Positions 8,814 through 16,918 of a stretch of DNA of 64,000 nucleotides are shown one piece after another. How positions within the stretch are numbered: the first letter of the stretch is position 1; each line of letters opens with the position of its first letter. The DNA comes from Stieleria mannarensis (GTDB lineage Bacteria; Planctomycetota; Planctomycetia; Pirellulales; Pirellulaceae), in contig NZ_JACEHH010000040.1 of NCBI RefSeq assembly GCF_014154935.1, positions 1 through 64,000 on the forward strand. Reading direction: 5' to 3'. Both the position numbers and the translations under genes were made by a program. The notes beneath the pieces are model-generated. The model worked only from the letters and a program-made list of their open reading frames with translations. It searched no databases and was not told the origin of the DNA.

Positions 8814-10523
8814 GTGAAACGCTGCTGTCGATTCGGATCTCTGTTGGTCTTGGTGTGGTGCTCGTTCTACGGCGGGCACGTCGCGGCGCAGTCTCGCGAC
8901 AAGTCGCCCCATCGCGATGCGGAAAGCCGAGACGGGATGGTCGTCGCCGTCTCGCCCGATGCGGCGGCGGTCGGAGCGAAGGTTCTTGGCCGGGGCGGCA
9001 CGGCGGTCGATTCGGCGATCGCCACCGCGTTTGCGCTGGCGGTCACCCATCCGGCGGCCGGCAATATCGGTGGCGGCGGGTTCATGCTGGTTCACCCCGG
9101 TGACGGCAGCCCCGCGGTGGTGATCGATTATCGCGAAAAAGCCCCCTTGGCGGCCACGCGGACGATGTTCGTCGACAACAACGACGCGCGGACCCACCCG
9201 TATGTCGGCGTCCCCGGAACGGTCCGCGGATTGAAGCTGGCCCACGAGTTGTACGGTTCACTTGCTTGGAGCGACTTGGTCGAACCGGCCGTGGCACTCG
9301 CTCGGGACGGGTTCATCCTGCATGAAGGCTTGGCCGGCGACCTGAACCGTCAACTTTCCCGCTCCTCCAACGACGAATTTCGACGTGTCTACGGCAAGCC
9401 CGATGGCACGACATGGGTCGCGGGCGACCGCATCGTGCTCTCGGATTTGGCCGCGACACTCGGGCGGATTGCCGACAACGGACCTGCCGGATTCTATGCC
9501 GGTCGGACTGCCGAATTGATCACCGCCGAGATGCAAGCCGGCGGCGGTTTGATTTCGGCCGAGGACCTGCTTCGCTACCGCGCGCGAATCCGAGCACCGA
9601 TTCGAAGTCACTTTCGTGGCTATGAAGTCCTCGGGCCCCCTCCGCCCAGCAGTGGCGGGATCACGCTGGCCCAGATGCTCGGCATCGCCGAACAGTTTGA
9701 CCTTCGTCGCTGGGGGCGATGGTCGGTCCAGACCAACCACGTGATGATCGAAGCGATGCGCCGCGCGTATGCCAACCGTGCGATGTACCTGGGTGATCCC
9801 GACTTTGTCACCATCCCCAAACATTTAGCCAGCAGTGATTTTGCGAAGTACATGGCCGGCACCATCGACCTGGACCAGGCCACGCCCAGTGCACTGCTGG
9901 GACCGCCGATCACCGAACCGGCGGAAAGTCCCCAAACGACGCACTTTTCGGTGATCGACCGCAACGGGATGGCCGTCTCCAACACCTACACCCTGGAAGC
10001 CAGCTATGGCAGCGGCATCGTCGTCCGCGGCGCTGGATTTTTATTGAACAACGAAATGGGTGATTTCAACCGTCGACCGGGCGTGACCAACTCACAAGGA
10101 TCGATCGGGACGGAGGCCAATGAAGTTCGTCCCGAAAAACGCATGCTCAGCTCGATGACGCCGACGATTGTGCTGAAAGACGATCAGCCGTACTTGATCA
10201 CAGGCAGCCCCGGTGGGCGCACGATCATCAACACGGTGTTCTGCGTCACGCTGAACGTTCTTCAGTTCGACATGACCGCCCGCCAAGCCGTGGACGCTCC
10301 TCGCACCGACCACGAGTGGTTTCCCGATCGCGTTCGCTTTATGGGGGCCGACGATCCCGAGCACACCGAGATGGTCAAACAACTTCAACGGCTCGGTCAC
10401 ACCGTCGTCGACACCAACAGCCAAGGCGACGCCAACACGATCCTGGTCTCCGAAGGTGTGTTTATCGGAGCGGCCGACTCCCGGTTCGGGGCCGCCGTCG
10501 CAGCGACGGAAAGTGACCGGTAG
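8814..10523 (+). CDS. ggt: Gamma-glutamyltransferase
   Basis: The 569-residue precursor starts at GTG 8814, six bases after AAGGAG. It has a signal peptide (to about AAQS), then the family's large-subunit start (GMVVAVSPDAAAVGAKVL) with DYREKAP. Autocleavage should occur before T375 in TTHFSVID, making that Thr the nucleophile of the small subunit. Further motifs are SNTYTLEASYGSG, GFLLNNEM, MLSSMTPTIVL and TGSPGGRTI. It should hydrolyse or transfer the gamma-glutamyl group of glutathione and similar peptides outside the cytoplasm. Length and motif order are normal for the family. Confidence 0.93.
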   Translation: MKRCCRFGSLLVLVWCSFYGGHVAAQSRDKSPHRDAESRDGMVVAVSPDAAAVGAKVLGRGGTAVDSAIATAFALAVTHPAAGNIGGGGFMLVHPGDGSPAVVIDYREKAPLAATRTMFVDNNDARTHPYVGVPGTVRGLKLAHELYGSLAWSDLVEPAVALARDGFILHEGLAGDLNRQLSRSSNDEFRRVYGKPDGTTWVAGDRIVLSDLAATLGRIADNGPAGFYAGRTAELITAEMQAGGGLISAEDLLRYRARIRAPIRSHFRGYEVLGPPPPSSGGITLAQMLGIAEQFDLRRWGRWSVQTNHVMIEAMRRAYANRAMYLGDPDFVTIPKHLASSDFAKYMAGTIDLDQATPSALLGPPITEPAESPQTTHFSVIDRNGMAVSNTYTLEASYGSGIVVRGAGFLLNNEMGDFNRRPGVTNSQGSIGTEANEVRPEKRMLSSMTPTIVLKDDQPYLITGSPGGRTIINTVFCVTLNVLQFDMTARQAVDAPRTDHEWFPDRVRFMGADDPEHTEMVKQLQRLGHTVVDTNSQGDANTILVSEGVFIGAADSRFGAAVAATESDR

Positions 10524-10546
10524 GGATCAATCGTTCTGATCCGACC

Positions 10547-10650
10547 GATCGGGCAATCGGTGATCGGGCAATCGGTGATCGGCGGGGTGTACGACGTCCT
10601 TTCCAGGTCGTCGTGTAGAGCCCCACGGGCGACAGCCCGGAAGGGCCATC
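10547..10650. repeat. 15-bp direct repeat and adjoining hairpin
   Basis: GATCGGGCAATCGGT occurs twice in tandem (10547-10576) with a partial third copy. It is followed by a hairpin, ACGACGTCC-TTTC-CAGGTCGTCGT-like (10591-10614), and a GGGCGACAGCCC inverted segment. It lies between the 3' ends of ggt and the small minus-strand gene, so a bidirectional transcript end is possible. Confidence 0.65.
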
Positions 10651-10726
10651 GGACAAAGAAAACCGGCCGACTTGAGCGGGGAAGTCCCTTGACGTGACGC
10701 TTGGTCACTGCCAGGGAATTTGCGCG

Positions 10727-11029
10727 TTAGACCAGACAGGCAACGGTGGTCATCGTCGCCGCCGGTGCGGGAACGGCCGGCTCGATGCTCTGCATCGGCA
10801 TCGGCATGATGACTTCCGCCGCCGGGACCAGTCGCACGGCTTCGCATCGCGACAGATAGAACTGACGCGGTTCTTCGCGGCACAGGCACAGCGCCAGGAA
10901 ACGGTCGTCGCCGACAAAACGAATCGGGCTGACGATCCGGCGGGTGCGGTTGCCTTTGGAATCCGAATAGACCATTTCGACGACGAAGGTTTCCGAGTCC
11001 AGCATGGCGCGGCGTAGTACGTTTTTCAT
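10727..11029 (-). CDS. Small hypothetical protein
   Basis: This 100-residue protein (MKNVLRRAMLDSETFVVEMV and onward) is preceded by a G/A-rich stretch (CTTCAGGGGG) eight bases from the ATG, which decides the start over an upstream GTG at 11155. The middle resembles a short WYL- or SH3-like beta domain (KGNRTRRIVSPIRFVGDDRF, then CLCREEPRQFYLSRC, where an effect on regulatory ligand binding is conceivable). The last 25 residues are Pro/Ala/Met-rich. Small planctomycete proteins of this kind are often unnamed. No function is assigned. Confidence 0.65.
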   Translation of the reverse strand: MKNVLRRAMLDSETFVVEMVYSDSKGNRTRRIVSPIRFVGDDRFLALCLCREEPRQFYLSRCEAVRLVPAAEVIMPMPMQSIEPAVPAPAATMTTVACLV

Positions 11030-11151
11030 GGCGTGTCCCCCTGAAGGATGGTAATCACTTCGGACGCGGCAATTTGGGTCGGCCGATTCGTCCGTTGCGG
11101 GCAGGTTTCTGCTTGCCTGGAGAAGTATCAGGGGGCCACGGACACATTCGG

Positions 11152-12450
11152 TCACGCCAACAGCGCCGCAATCGGATCGCCGTTGCCGCCGATCTTAAAC
11201 GGCCGTCCGTTGGGGGCAAATTGCTCCTTTTCCAGCGGCAATCCGGCCGCCGCGGCGATGGTTTTGTTGAAATCACTGACCGACACATGGTCCTTGTCGA
11301 CCGAGAACCCTCGTTTGTCGCTCGCCCCGTACACTTGGCCGCCCTTGATGCCGGCGCCCATCAACAGCGAGCAGAACGCGCCGGGGTGGTGGTCCCTTCC
11401 CCCGTTGGCATTGATCGACGGTTTGCGGCCGAATTCGGTCGTCAGCACGACCAGGGTTTCATCCAGCAATCCGGTGCGGTGCAGATCCTTGAGCAAGATC
11501 CCCAGTGCGGTATCCAGATGCCCGGCCCGGTCATTGAGCCGCGTGTAGATGTCTTGGTGCATGTCCCAGCCCCCGTAGGAGACTTCGACAAAGCGGGCGC
11601 CGCCTTGAACCAAACGCCGCGCCAACAAGCAACCCTGGCCCAGCGTGTTGTTGCCATAGGCATCGCGAACGGCTTGGGGTTCTTGCTTGATATCGAACAC
11701 CTTCAATTGGTCACTGCCCATCAAATTGCGGGCTTCATGGTACAGCTGGTTGTAGGCTTCGATCTTGGTGTTGCCGCGGTGGGAGGTTTGGAACTTGGTG
11801 TCGAAGCGTTCGGCCAGCATCAGCCGGCGGGCGAACAATTCGTCCGGCAGGTACTTGGGCAGTTTGATGTTCTGGATGCCGGCGCTGGGGCTGGCGACGG
11901 GAACCGGTGACAGCGACGGTTCCAGGAATCCCGAACCGGGATGCCGATTGGCCGACCCGATCACGTAGTTGCCCGGCAGCTCACGATTCAGTCGACCCTG
12001 TTCGGCCAACATCCAGCCTCCCATCGCGGGGTGTTGGATACTATTGATTTTTTTGTAGGACGTCCGCATCAAGTACTGGCCTTTTTCGTGAGCGCCGGTC
12101 TCGGTGCTCAGCGATCGGACGACGGCGATTGCACCGGCCAGATAGGCGAGTTTCGGAAAACGGTCGCCAAAGGAGATGCCGGGAACGCGGGTTTGGATGG
12201 GTTTGGTTTCGCCCGCTTCGGGCACACCCGTCTTGGGGTCAAAGGTGTCCAGGTGCGTCATCGCACCTTCCATGAACAGATAGATGATGTGCTTGGCTTT
12301 GCCCGCCGGTGTGCCGGCCGCCCGGGCTTCACCGAGGGACGCCATCGCACCGGAACCGACGGCACCGGCAAACGAGACTCCCAAGCATTGATTGGCGACG
12401 CTGCGCATGAAGTCGCGGCGACACGGGTGGGTTACTTCTGGTGCAGGCAT
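11152..12450 (-). CDS. DUF1501 protein, Tat-exported, sulfatase-fold
   Basis: The 432-residue protein has a Tat signal (CRRDFMRSVANQ) and the DUF1501 pattern: HIIYLFMEGAMTHLDTFDPK, GAHEKGQYLMRTS, GCLLARRLVQGGARFVEV, GGWDMHQD, TEFGRKPSINANGGRDHHPG. DUF1501 belongs to the alkaline phosphatase/sulfatase superfamily but usually lacks the formylglycine Cys. In planctomycetes it is almost always paired with a DUF1549/DUF1553 cytochrome-like gene, which here lies upstream on the same strand and ends 135 bp before this start. The biochemical role of the pair is not established. Confidence 0.88.
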   Translation of the reverse strand: MPAPEVTHPCRRDFMRSVANQCLGVSFAGAVGSGAMASLGEARAAGTPAGKAKHIIYLFMEGAMTHLDTFDPKTGVPEAGETKPIQTRVPGISFGDRFPKLAYLAGAIAVVRSLSTETGAHEKGQYLMRTSYKKINSIQHPAMGGWMLAEQGRLNRELPGNYVIGSANRHPGSGFLEPSLSPVPVASPSAGIQNIKLPKYLPDELFARRLMLAERFDTKFQTSHRGNTKIEAYNQLYHEARNLMGSDQLKVFDIKQEPQAVRDAYGNNTLGQGCLLARRLVQGGARFVEVSYGGWDMHQDIYTRLNDRAGHLDTALGILLKDLHRTGLLDETLVVLTTEFGRKPSINANGGRDHHPGAFCSLLMGAGIKGGQVYGASDKRGFSVDKDHVSVSDFNKTIAAAAGLPLEKEQFAPNGRPFKIGGNGDPIAALLA

Positions 12451-12513
12451 GATCGAGAGTAGGCCGAAACGGATAGGATTCAGGTGAAGGTCGACGTCGC
12501 GTCGAGCGATGGA

Positions 12514-12572
12514 TGTGGGATCGGCTTCCAGCCTGTCGATTCCGGGATGACAGGCTGGAAGCCGATCCCACA
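12514..12572. repeat. Perfect 24-bp inverted repeat (hairpin)
   Basis: The left arm (12514-12537, TGTGGGATCGGCTTCCAGCC and on) is exactly complementary to the right arm (12549-12572), with an 11-nt loop. It sits between the stop of the PSD1 gene (12586) and the start of the DUF1501 gene (12450), both on the minus strand. It could attenuate or terminate between them or protect the upstream message. No run of T follows, so an intrinsic terminator is not clear. Confidence 0.9.
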
Positions 12573-12585
12573 GTCTCCGGACGGG

Positions 12586-14589
12586 TTATTGAACGAACAG
12601 GAATTCACGGGTGTTGAGCAACGCCCAGATGATGTTTCCATAGCCGACGTTGTCGTTGGGCGTGCGCGAGAGTTCTTTGGCGACAAACAGTCGATCTTTG
12701 GTAGCCGGGCGTCGTGCCAACACGCTCATGAAGATGGCGTCGATGCGGTCGCGGGTGTCGCGGATCGCCAGGACGTCGTCGACGATCGCGGATCCGCGTT
12801 CAAGCATGACGTGGGTGATCGGGCCGTTGAACATGGCCAGAATCTGCGGCACCGTGGCTTCCTTGGCCGCACCGTCGATCGTTTCTCGATCGCTTTGGCC
12901 GAATTGACGCAAGAAGTGATCGGCGCGTTGGGGCGACGGCAACTCACTGGCGCGGCACAGGATGTTTCCTTGATAAGCGTGCTTGTTCAGCTCGCGTTTG
13001 TAGGCGGAAAGAAAATACGTCTTGGCGAACCGTTCCGACTGGGCCTTGGCTTGTTGGAACGTCAAGTTGGAAAAGTCGACGTCGACATACGGTTTCAGCT
13101 CTTCGGCCCCCGGACGCTGAAATGGCATCGGATTGCGCACGGCCAACGTCAGCATCGAATCCCAAACCTGTTCGGCCGTCATCCGGCGAATTGTCGGACC
13201 GGGAAAGTAAAAGGCCTGGCCGCTGGTGACGTCATAGTCCGACGCGGCTCGTTGGTAGGTTCGCGAGTACAGAATGATGCGAACCAAATCCTTGAGGTCG
13301 AATCCCGAACGCACCAGTTCCTTGCCCAGGTACTCCATCGCCGGTTCGTTGACGCAGGGATGCTCATCGCGAAAATCGTCGATCGGTTCGACGAAGCCGA
13401 CGCCCATGAACCGTTGCCACAGCCGATTGACGATCATGTTTTGGAATTGCTGGTTGTCCGGGCTGGTCACCCAAGCGGCGAATTGGTGTCGTGGCGAGGC
13501 GTTCTTGGCCTTGGAAGGGATTTCCCCCCACAGCACGGCCGGCTCCACGACCGACTTGGGTTTGGCGTCCAGGTAGGCGTAGTCGTGTGGCAATCGCAGC
13601 GTCGCTTTGACCTCGGACACGCTGTACGTGTTAGCGCGAATCATGCGTTGGAACGCACCGGGGACGCGCCCCTTGTCGTAGTGCTTGCGGGCTTCGCTGA
13701 TCATCGCGTTGGCGGGATTCGTTTTTTCATAGCCCGGGTCGCCGCGTTTGATTCGCGTTCGAGTCCCGGCGGTCAACGCCGCCAATTCGTAAAACTGGTA
13801 CTGGGTCCATTGATCGAAGGGGTGGTCGTGGCATTGGGCACAGCCGATTTGGGTGCCCAAGAAGACGCGAACCGTGTTGTCGATGTACGGCAACGGCATC
13901 CCGTCGTCACGCAACTGATAGCCGACCGCGGGGTTCTCCCACACCTTGCCGTCGGCGGTCAGCATTTCATAAACCCACTGGTCGTACGGCTTGTTGGTGC
14001 GGATCGCATCTTTGACATACGCCAAGAACGGTTCGGCGATGATGTTCGGCTGGGGGCGTTCGCGCAGCCGCAGCGTGTCGGCCCAGAAGTTGTACGTGTG
14101 ACTGACGTAGTCGGGACTGCTGAGCAGCGTGTCGATCAATTCGATGCGTTTGTCCGGGTCGCTGGAATCCAGAAAGGCTTGGGCTTCGGCCAGCGTCGGA
14201 ATTCGTCCGGCGACGTCCAAATAGATCCGTCGCAGAAACACTTCGTCTTCGACCGGCGGGTTCGGCGACAACCCCTGTTCGGTCAGCTTGTCTTCGATCA
14301 GCGAGTCGAGCTGGGAGGCGGCGAGTTCCAATTCCGTCCGACGCTCGCGCGAGGCCGGTTCGACGTCCATCAGATGCGACGGACGGGTGCGAACACTCTC
14401 GGGTAGCCGGATTTTTGGCGGTGCGGGTTTCTTCTTTGCCGGCGGCTTTTTCTGGGCCGTCGCGACGGCCGGGGACAGGGCCAACAGGGCGGGGGCCAGC
14501 AGAGCCCCAACCAGAACGGCCAGGGGGAGCGTACGGCCAAAAAGCGTGGAAAACAGGGCGGCAGGGGACATCGAGACTCGCGATCGCAT
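12586..14589 (-). CDS. DUF1549/DUF1553 (PSD1) protein with CxxCH motif
   Basis: From ATG 14589 the product is 667 residues; a GTG at 14616 would add nine. A signal anchor (residues about 8-45) is followed by a Lys/Pro-rich linker, DUF1549 (LTEQGLSPNPPVEDEVFLRR, HTYNFWADTLRLR) and DUF1553 (LWQRFMGVGFVEPIDDFR, LVRIILYSRTYQRAASD). The motif IGCAQCHDHPFDQW near residue 250 contains the CxxCH found in this family. Such proteins are thought to be exported and may bind haem covalently, but no activity has been demonstrated that I know of. It is co-oriented with the DUF1501 gene downstream, the usual pairing. Confidence 0.88.
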   Translation of the reverse strand: MRSRVSMSPAALFSTLFGRTLPLAVLVGALLAPALLALSPAVATAQKKPPAKKKPAPPKIRLPESVRTRPSHLMDVEPASRERRTELELAASQLDSLIEDKLTEQGLSPNPPVEDEVFLRRIYLDVAGRIPTLAEAQAFLDSSDPDKRIELIDTLLSSPDYVSHTYNFWADTLRLRERPQPNIIAEPFLAYVKDAIRTNKPYDQWVYEMLTADGKVWENPAVGYQLRDDGMPLPYIDNTVRVFLGTQIGCAQCHDHPFDQWTQYQFYELAALTAGTRTRIKRGDPGYEKTNPANAMISEARKHYDKGRVPGAFQRMIRANTYSVSEVKATLRLPHDYAYLDAKPKSVVEPAVLWGEIPSKAKNASPRHQFAAWVTSPDNQQFQNMIVNRLWQRFMGVGFVEPIDDFRDEHPCVNEPAMEYLGKELVRSGFDLKDLVRIILYSRTYQRAASDYDVTSGQAFYFPGPTIRRMTAEQVWDSMLTLAVRNPMPFQRPGAEELKPYVDVDFSNLTFQQAKAQSERFAKTYFLSAYKRELNKHAYQGNILCRASELPSPQRADHFLRQFGQSDRETIDGAAKEATVPQILAMFNGPITHVMLERGSAIVDDVLAIRDTRDRIDAIFMSVLARRPATKDRLFVAKELSRTPNDNVGYGNIIWALLNTREFLFVQ

Positions 14590-14843
14590 GAAAAACAACA
14601 CCTGGTATTCTGCCACAGCTTGGTTTTCCGTCTCCCCGAATTGTCAGGGCGGGACGGAATACGAAAGGTGTCGAGAAGGGGGATCCGTCAGCCGTTGAAC
14701 GCGCCGACTGAGGTTTTGTACCCCAATTTTAACTTGCGATCTGGCAAATGCGGCATGCAATGTGCGGGATGTGCGACGTGCGGGATGTGCGGTCCAGAAA
14801 CGCATCTTTCGACCGCTCCCCCCGCTGTGCTACAACCGATGTC

Positions 14844-15386
14844 ATGTTGGGTGAAATCAAAGTTGGCCGATGTAGCCGCCAGTGCTACCGCGAAAAGCGA
14901 CCGCTGAAAGAAGGCGAGTGGTACTACAGCGTCGTGCTTACCAATGACGACGACGAATACGAGCGCCGTGATTACAGTGCCGACGGGTGGGAAGGCCCAC
15001 CGGAGGGGACACTGGGGCATTGGAAATGCCGGATGCCGGTCGCCGGCGAGAAGAAGTTGGTGCTGGCGCCGCGGGCCGTGCTGATCGGGCTGTTGCGGCA
15101 GATGGAGGACATGCCCGAGCAGGCGAAAACACGTTACCTGCTGGCGCTGATCCTGCTGCGTCGACGATTTGTCCGCGTCATCGCCAGCCCACACGCTGCG
15201 GCGAAGAATCCCAACCAAGCGGACGCGGCGACGTCCGGCCCCCCGATGATGCACTTGGAAGTCGTCGACGACGGATCGACGATCGACGTGGCCGAGTGCC
15301 AAATCGCCAAGAGCGAAGCGGAATCGTTGAGCGAGGCGCTGAGCGAGTTGCTATATTGCGAAGCGAGTGAAATTCAACAGGAATGA
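14844..15386 (+). CDS. Hypothetical protein with N-terminal Cys-containing motif
   Basis: From ATG 14844 the product is 180 residues (MLGEIKVGRCSRQCYREKRP at the N-terminus). The opening CxxxC, the motif GEWYYSVVLTNDDDEYERRDYS and a later GHWKCRM suggest a small zinc-binding or beta domain, followed by a Leu/Arg-rich helix and a variable, acidic C-terminus. An earlier in-frame ATG (14748) would add a Cys-rich stretch encoded by the tandem GTGCGGGATGTGCG sequence and is less likely. The next gene starts three bases after this stop, so the two form an operon. No named family was recognised. Confidence 0.7.
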   Translation: MLGEIKVGRCSRQCYREKRPLKEGEWYYSVVLTNDDDEYERRDYSADGWEGPPEGTLGHWKCRMPVAGEKKLVLAPRAVLIGLLRQMEDMPEQAKTRYLLALILLRRRFVRVIASPHAAAKNPNQADAATSGPPMMHLEVVDDGSTIDVAECQIAKSEAESLSEALSELLYCEASEIQQE

Positions 15387-15389
15387 TCG

Positions 15390-16370
15390 ATGGTACGGTT
15401 TGACGCAAGGATGCGCGCCCTGACCTGGCTACTCGTGCTCGGGGTCGGTTTTGTTTCCGGCGGAGCGACGTGCGCGCGACGCGACACGACTTTCCAAATG
15501 CCTCCCCCACCACCCGTACTGCCCCAAAACCCGACGTTGGAGCAGGTCGCCGCGGCGGTCAATCGCACGTCCTCGATCGGGGAACTGTCCACCAACACCG
15601 CATCGGTCGATGTGCTGACCATGCCCGCGCTGGCCGAGTTGTCGGCGACGATCAATTTGCGCAAAGAGCGTGATTTTCGGCTCAAGGCCAGTTTGCCCGT
15701 CGTGATGGTATCGGGGTTGGACATGGGCAGCAACAATTCGCTGTTTTGGTTCGAAGTCCCCGAGGGGTTGAGCCGCACGTTGTACTTTGCCCGGCATGAC
15801 CAATATCGCCGGCAACTCGACCGCGCGGTGCTGCCGGTCGACCCGACCTGGGTCAGCGACGCGCTCGGTCTGGTCCAAATCGACCCCAATCAAGTGGTCG
15901 CCGGTCCGGTCATGCGGCCCGACGGAAAGTTGGAAATCCGATCGGCTTTGCCGTTGCCCGCCGGAACCTTTCAGCGTGTTTGTTACATCGATGCCGCCGC
16001 GGGGCATGTCACCGACCAACTGTTGTACGCGCCCACCGGCGGCCCGCCGATCGCCGAAAGCCACGCTTCGAACCACCAATTCTACGTCGATCACAATTGT
16101 TCGCTGCCGCATACCGTCCAGCTGTCGCTGCGGCCGCGCGCGGGAGAACCGTTGGAGATGGTGATTGACGTGGGCGTTTACGCGGTCAACCAGATTCTAA
16201 GCGGTGATCCCAATCTGTTTGTGATGCCGCAAGGGGCCAGTCAGTCGATCGATTTGACCACGTTATCACCGGCCGGCGGCGGCATGGTCGCGCCGACCAG
16301 TTACCAGCTTCCCGCCAGCTATCAATCCGACTCGGTCGGTCCGATGCCCTACCGCGGCTTGGTCCGGTAG
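15390..16370 (+). CDS. Exported hypothetical protein
   Basis: The 326-residue product has a signal sequence with a Cys at its end (VSGGATCAR), so it may be a lipoprotein although the lipobox is imperfect. After a Pro-rich linker come residues about 50-280 with alternating beta pattern (ASVDVLTMPALAELSATINL, RDFRLKASLPVVMVSGLDMG, ARHDQYRRQL), reminiscent of LolA-like lipid-carrier folds that are abundant in planctomycetes. It is translated just after the preceding small gene (three-base gap). The role is unknown; envelope lipoprotein or lipid handling is a guess from fold pattern. Confidence 0.72.
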   Translation: MVRFDARMRALTWLLVLGVGFVSGGATCARRDTTFQMPPPPPVLPQNPTLEQVAAAVNRTSSIGELSTNTASVDVLTMPALAELSATINLRKERDFRLKASLPVVMVSGLDMGSNNSLFWFEVPEGLSRTLYFARHDQYRRQLDRAVLPVDPTWVSDALGLVQIDPNQVVAGPVMRPDGKLEIRSALPLPAGTFQRVCYIDAAAGHVTDQLLYAPTGGPPIAESHASNHQFYVDHNCSLPHTVQLSLRPRAGEPLEMVIDVGVYAVNQILSGDPNLFVMPQGASQSIDLTTLSPAGGGMVAPTSYQLPASYQSDSVGPMPYRGLVR

Positions 16371-16462
16371 GAACCTGTTTGATGCTGCCCTATACTCTAG
16401 TTGGCGGCAATTGTGAGAGCCGCTTCCGCCGGGTATCACAGCAAACCATTCGAGACATCTGC

Positions 16463-16918
16463 ATGTCGACACTCCATGTGCCGAACGACCGCGACATCGT
16501 GTTGGTCGATGACGACGAGCTCGAAATCAAATTGTTCGCCCGCTTCATGACGCTCTCCCTGCTGAACAATGCGTTGCAATCGTTCACCACGGGCGAGGAA
16601 TTCCTGAGCTTCATGAACGAAGTCGACCAGGAGAAACGCCCCGTTCCGGCGATTGCGATGATCGACGTTCGGATGCCGGTGATGAACGGATTTGAAGTGG
16701 TTCAAGCCGTTCGCGCGAACCCGTCGTTCTCGGAAATCCCGATGGTCGTGATGTTTTCAAATTCCGATGCGCCGGTCGATGAGCAGAAGGCGCGTGACGC
16801 CGGAGCCGATGCCTACATCGTCAAACCGCAGGGATTTCAAGGTTACCTGCAGATCCTGAACATGCTGGCGACCGGTCAAGAAATCGAAGGTGATTCCCCG
16901 GTGACGTACTTCAAGTGA
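16463..16918 (+). CDS. Single-domain response regulator, Rcp1-like
   Basis: The 151-residue receiver domain begins at ATG 16463. The acidic pocket is D16/D17 in VLVDDDE, the phosphoacceptor is D68 in IDVRMPVMNGF, the switch residue lies in VMFSNSD and the conserved Lys is K121 in YIVKPQGF. The extended spacing before D68 and the motif style fit the Rcp1 group that pairs with kinases of the HDLREP type. Exactly such a kinase is encoded convergently, with the two 3' ends overlapping by eight bases, so they are probably partners. There is no output domain, so the signal must pass by protein-protein contact. Confidence 0.88.
   Translation: MSTLHVPNDRDIVLVDDDELEIKLFARFMTLSLLNNALQSFTTGEEFLSFMNEVDQEKRPVPAIAMIDVRMPVMNGFEVVQAVRANPSFSEIPMVVMFSNSDAPVDEQKARDAGADAYIVKPQGFQGYLQILNMLATGQEIEGDSPVTYFK

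Noticed and set aside
12484-14406. 640-residue open frame on the + strand
   Set aside because: It is the antisense of the DUF1549/DUF1553 gene; its sequence shows no family motif and has the Arg/Gly/Val bias of a shadow frame.
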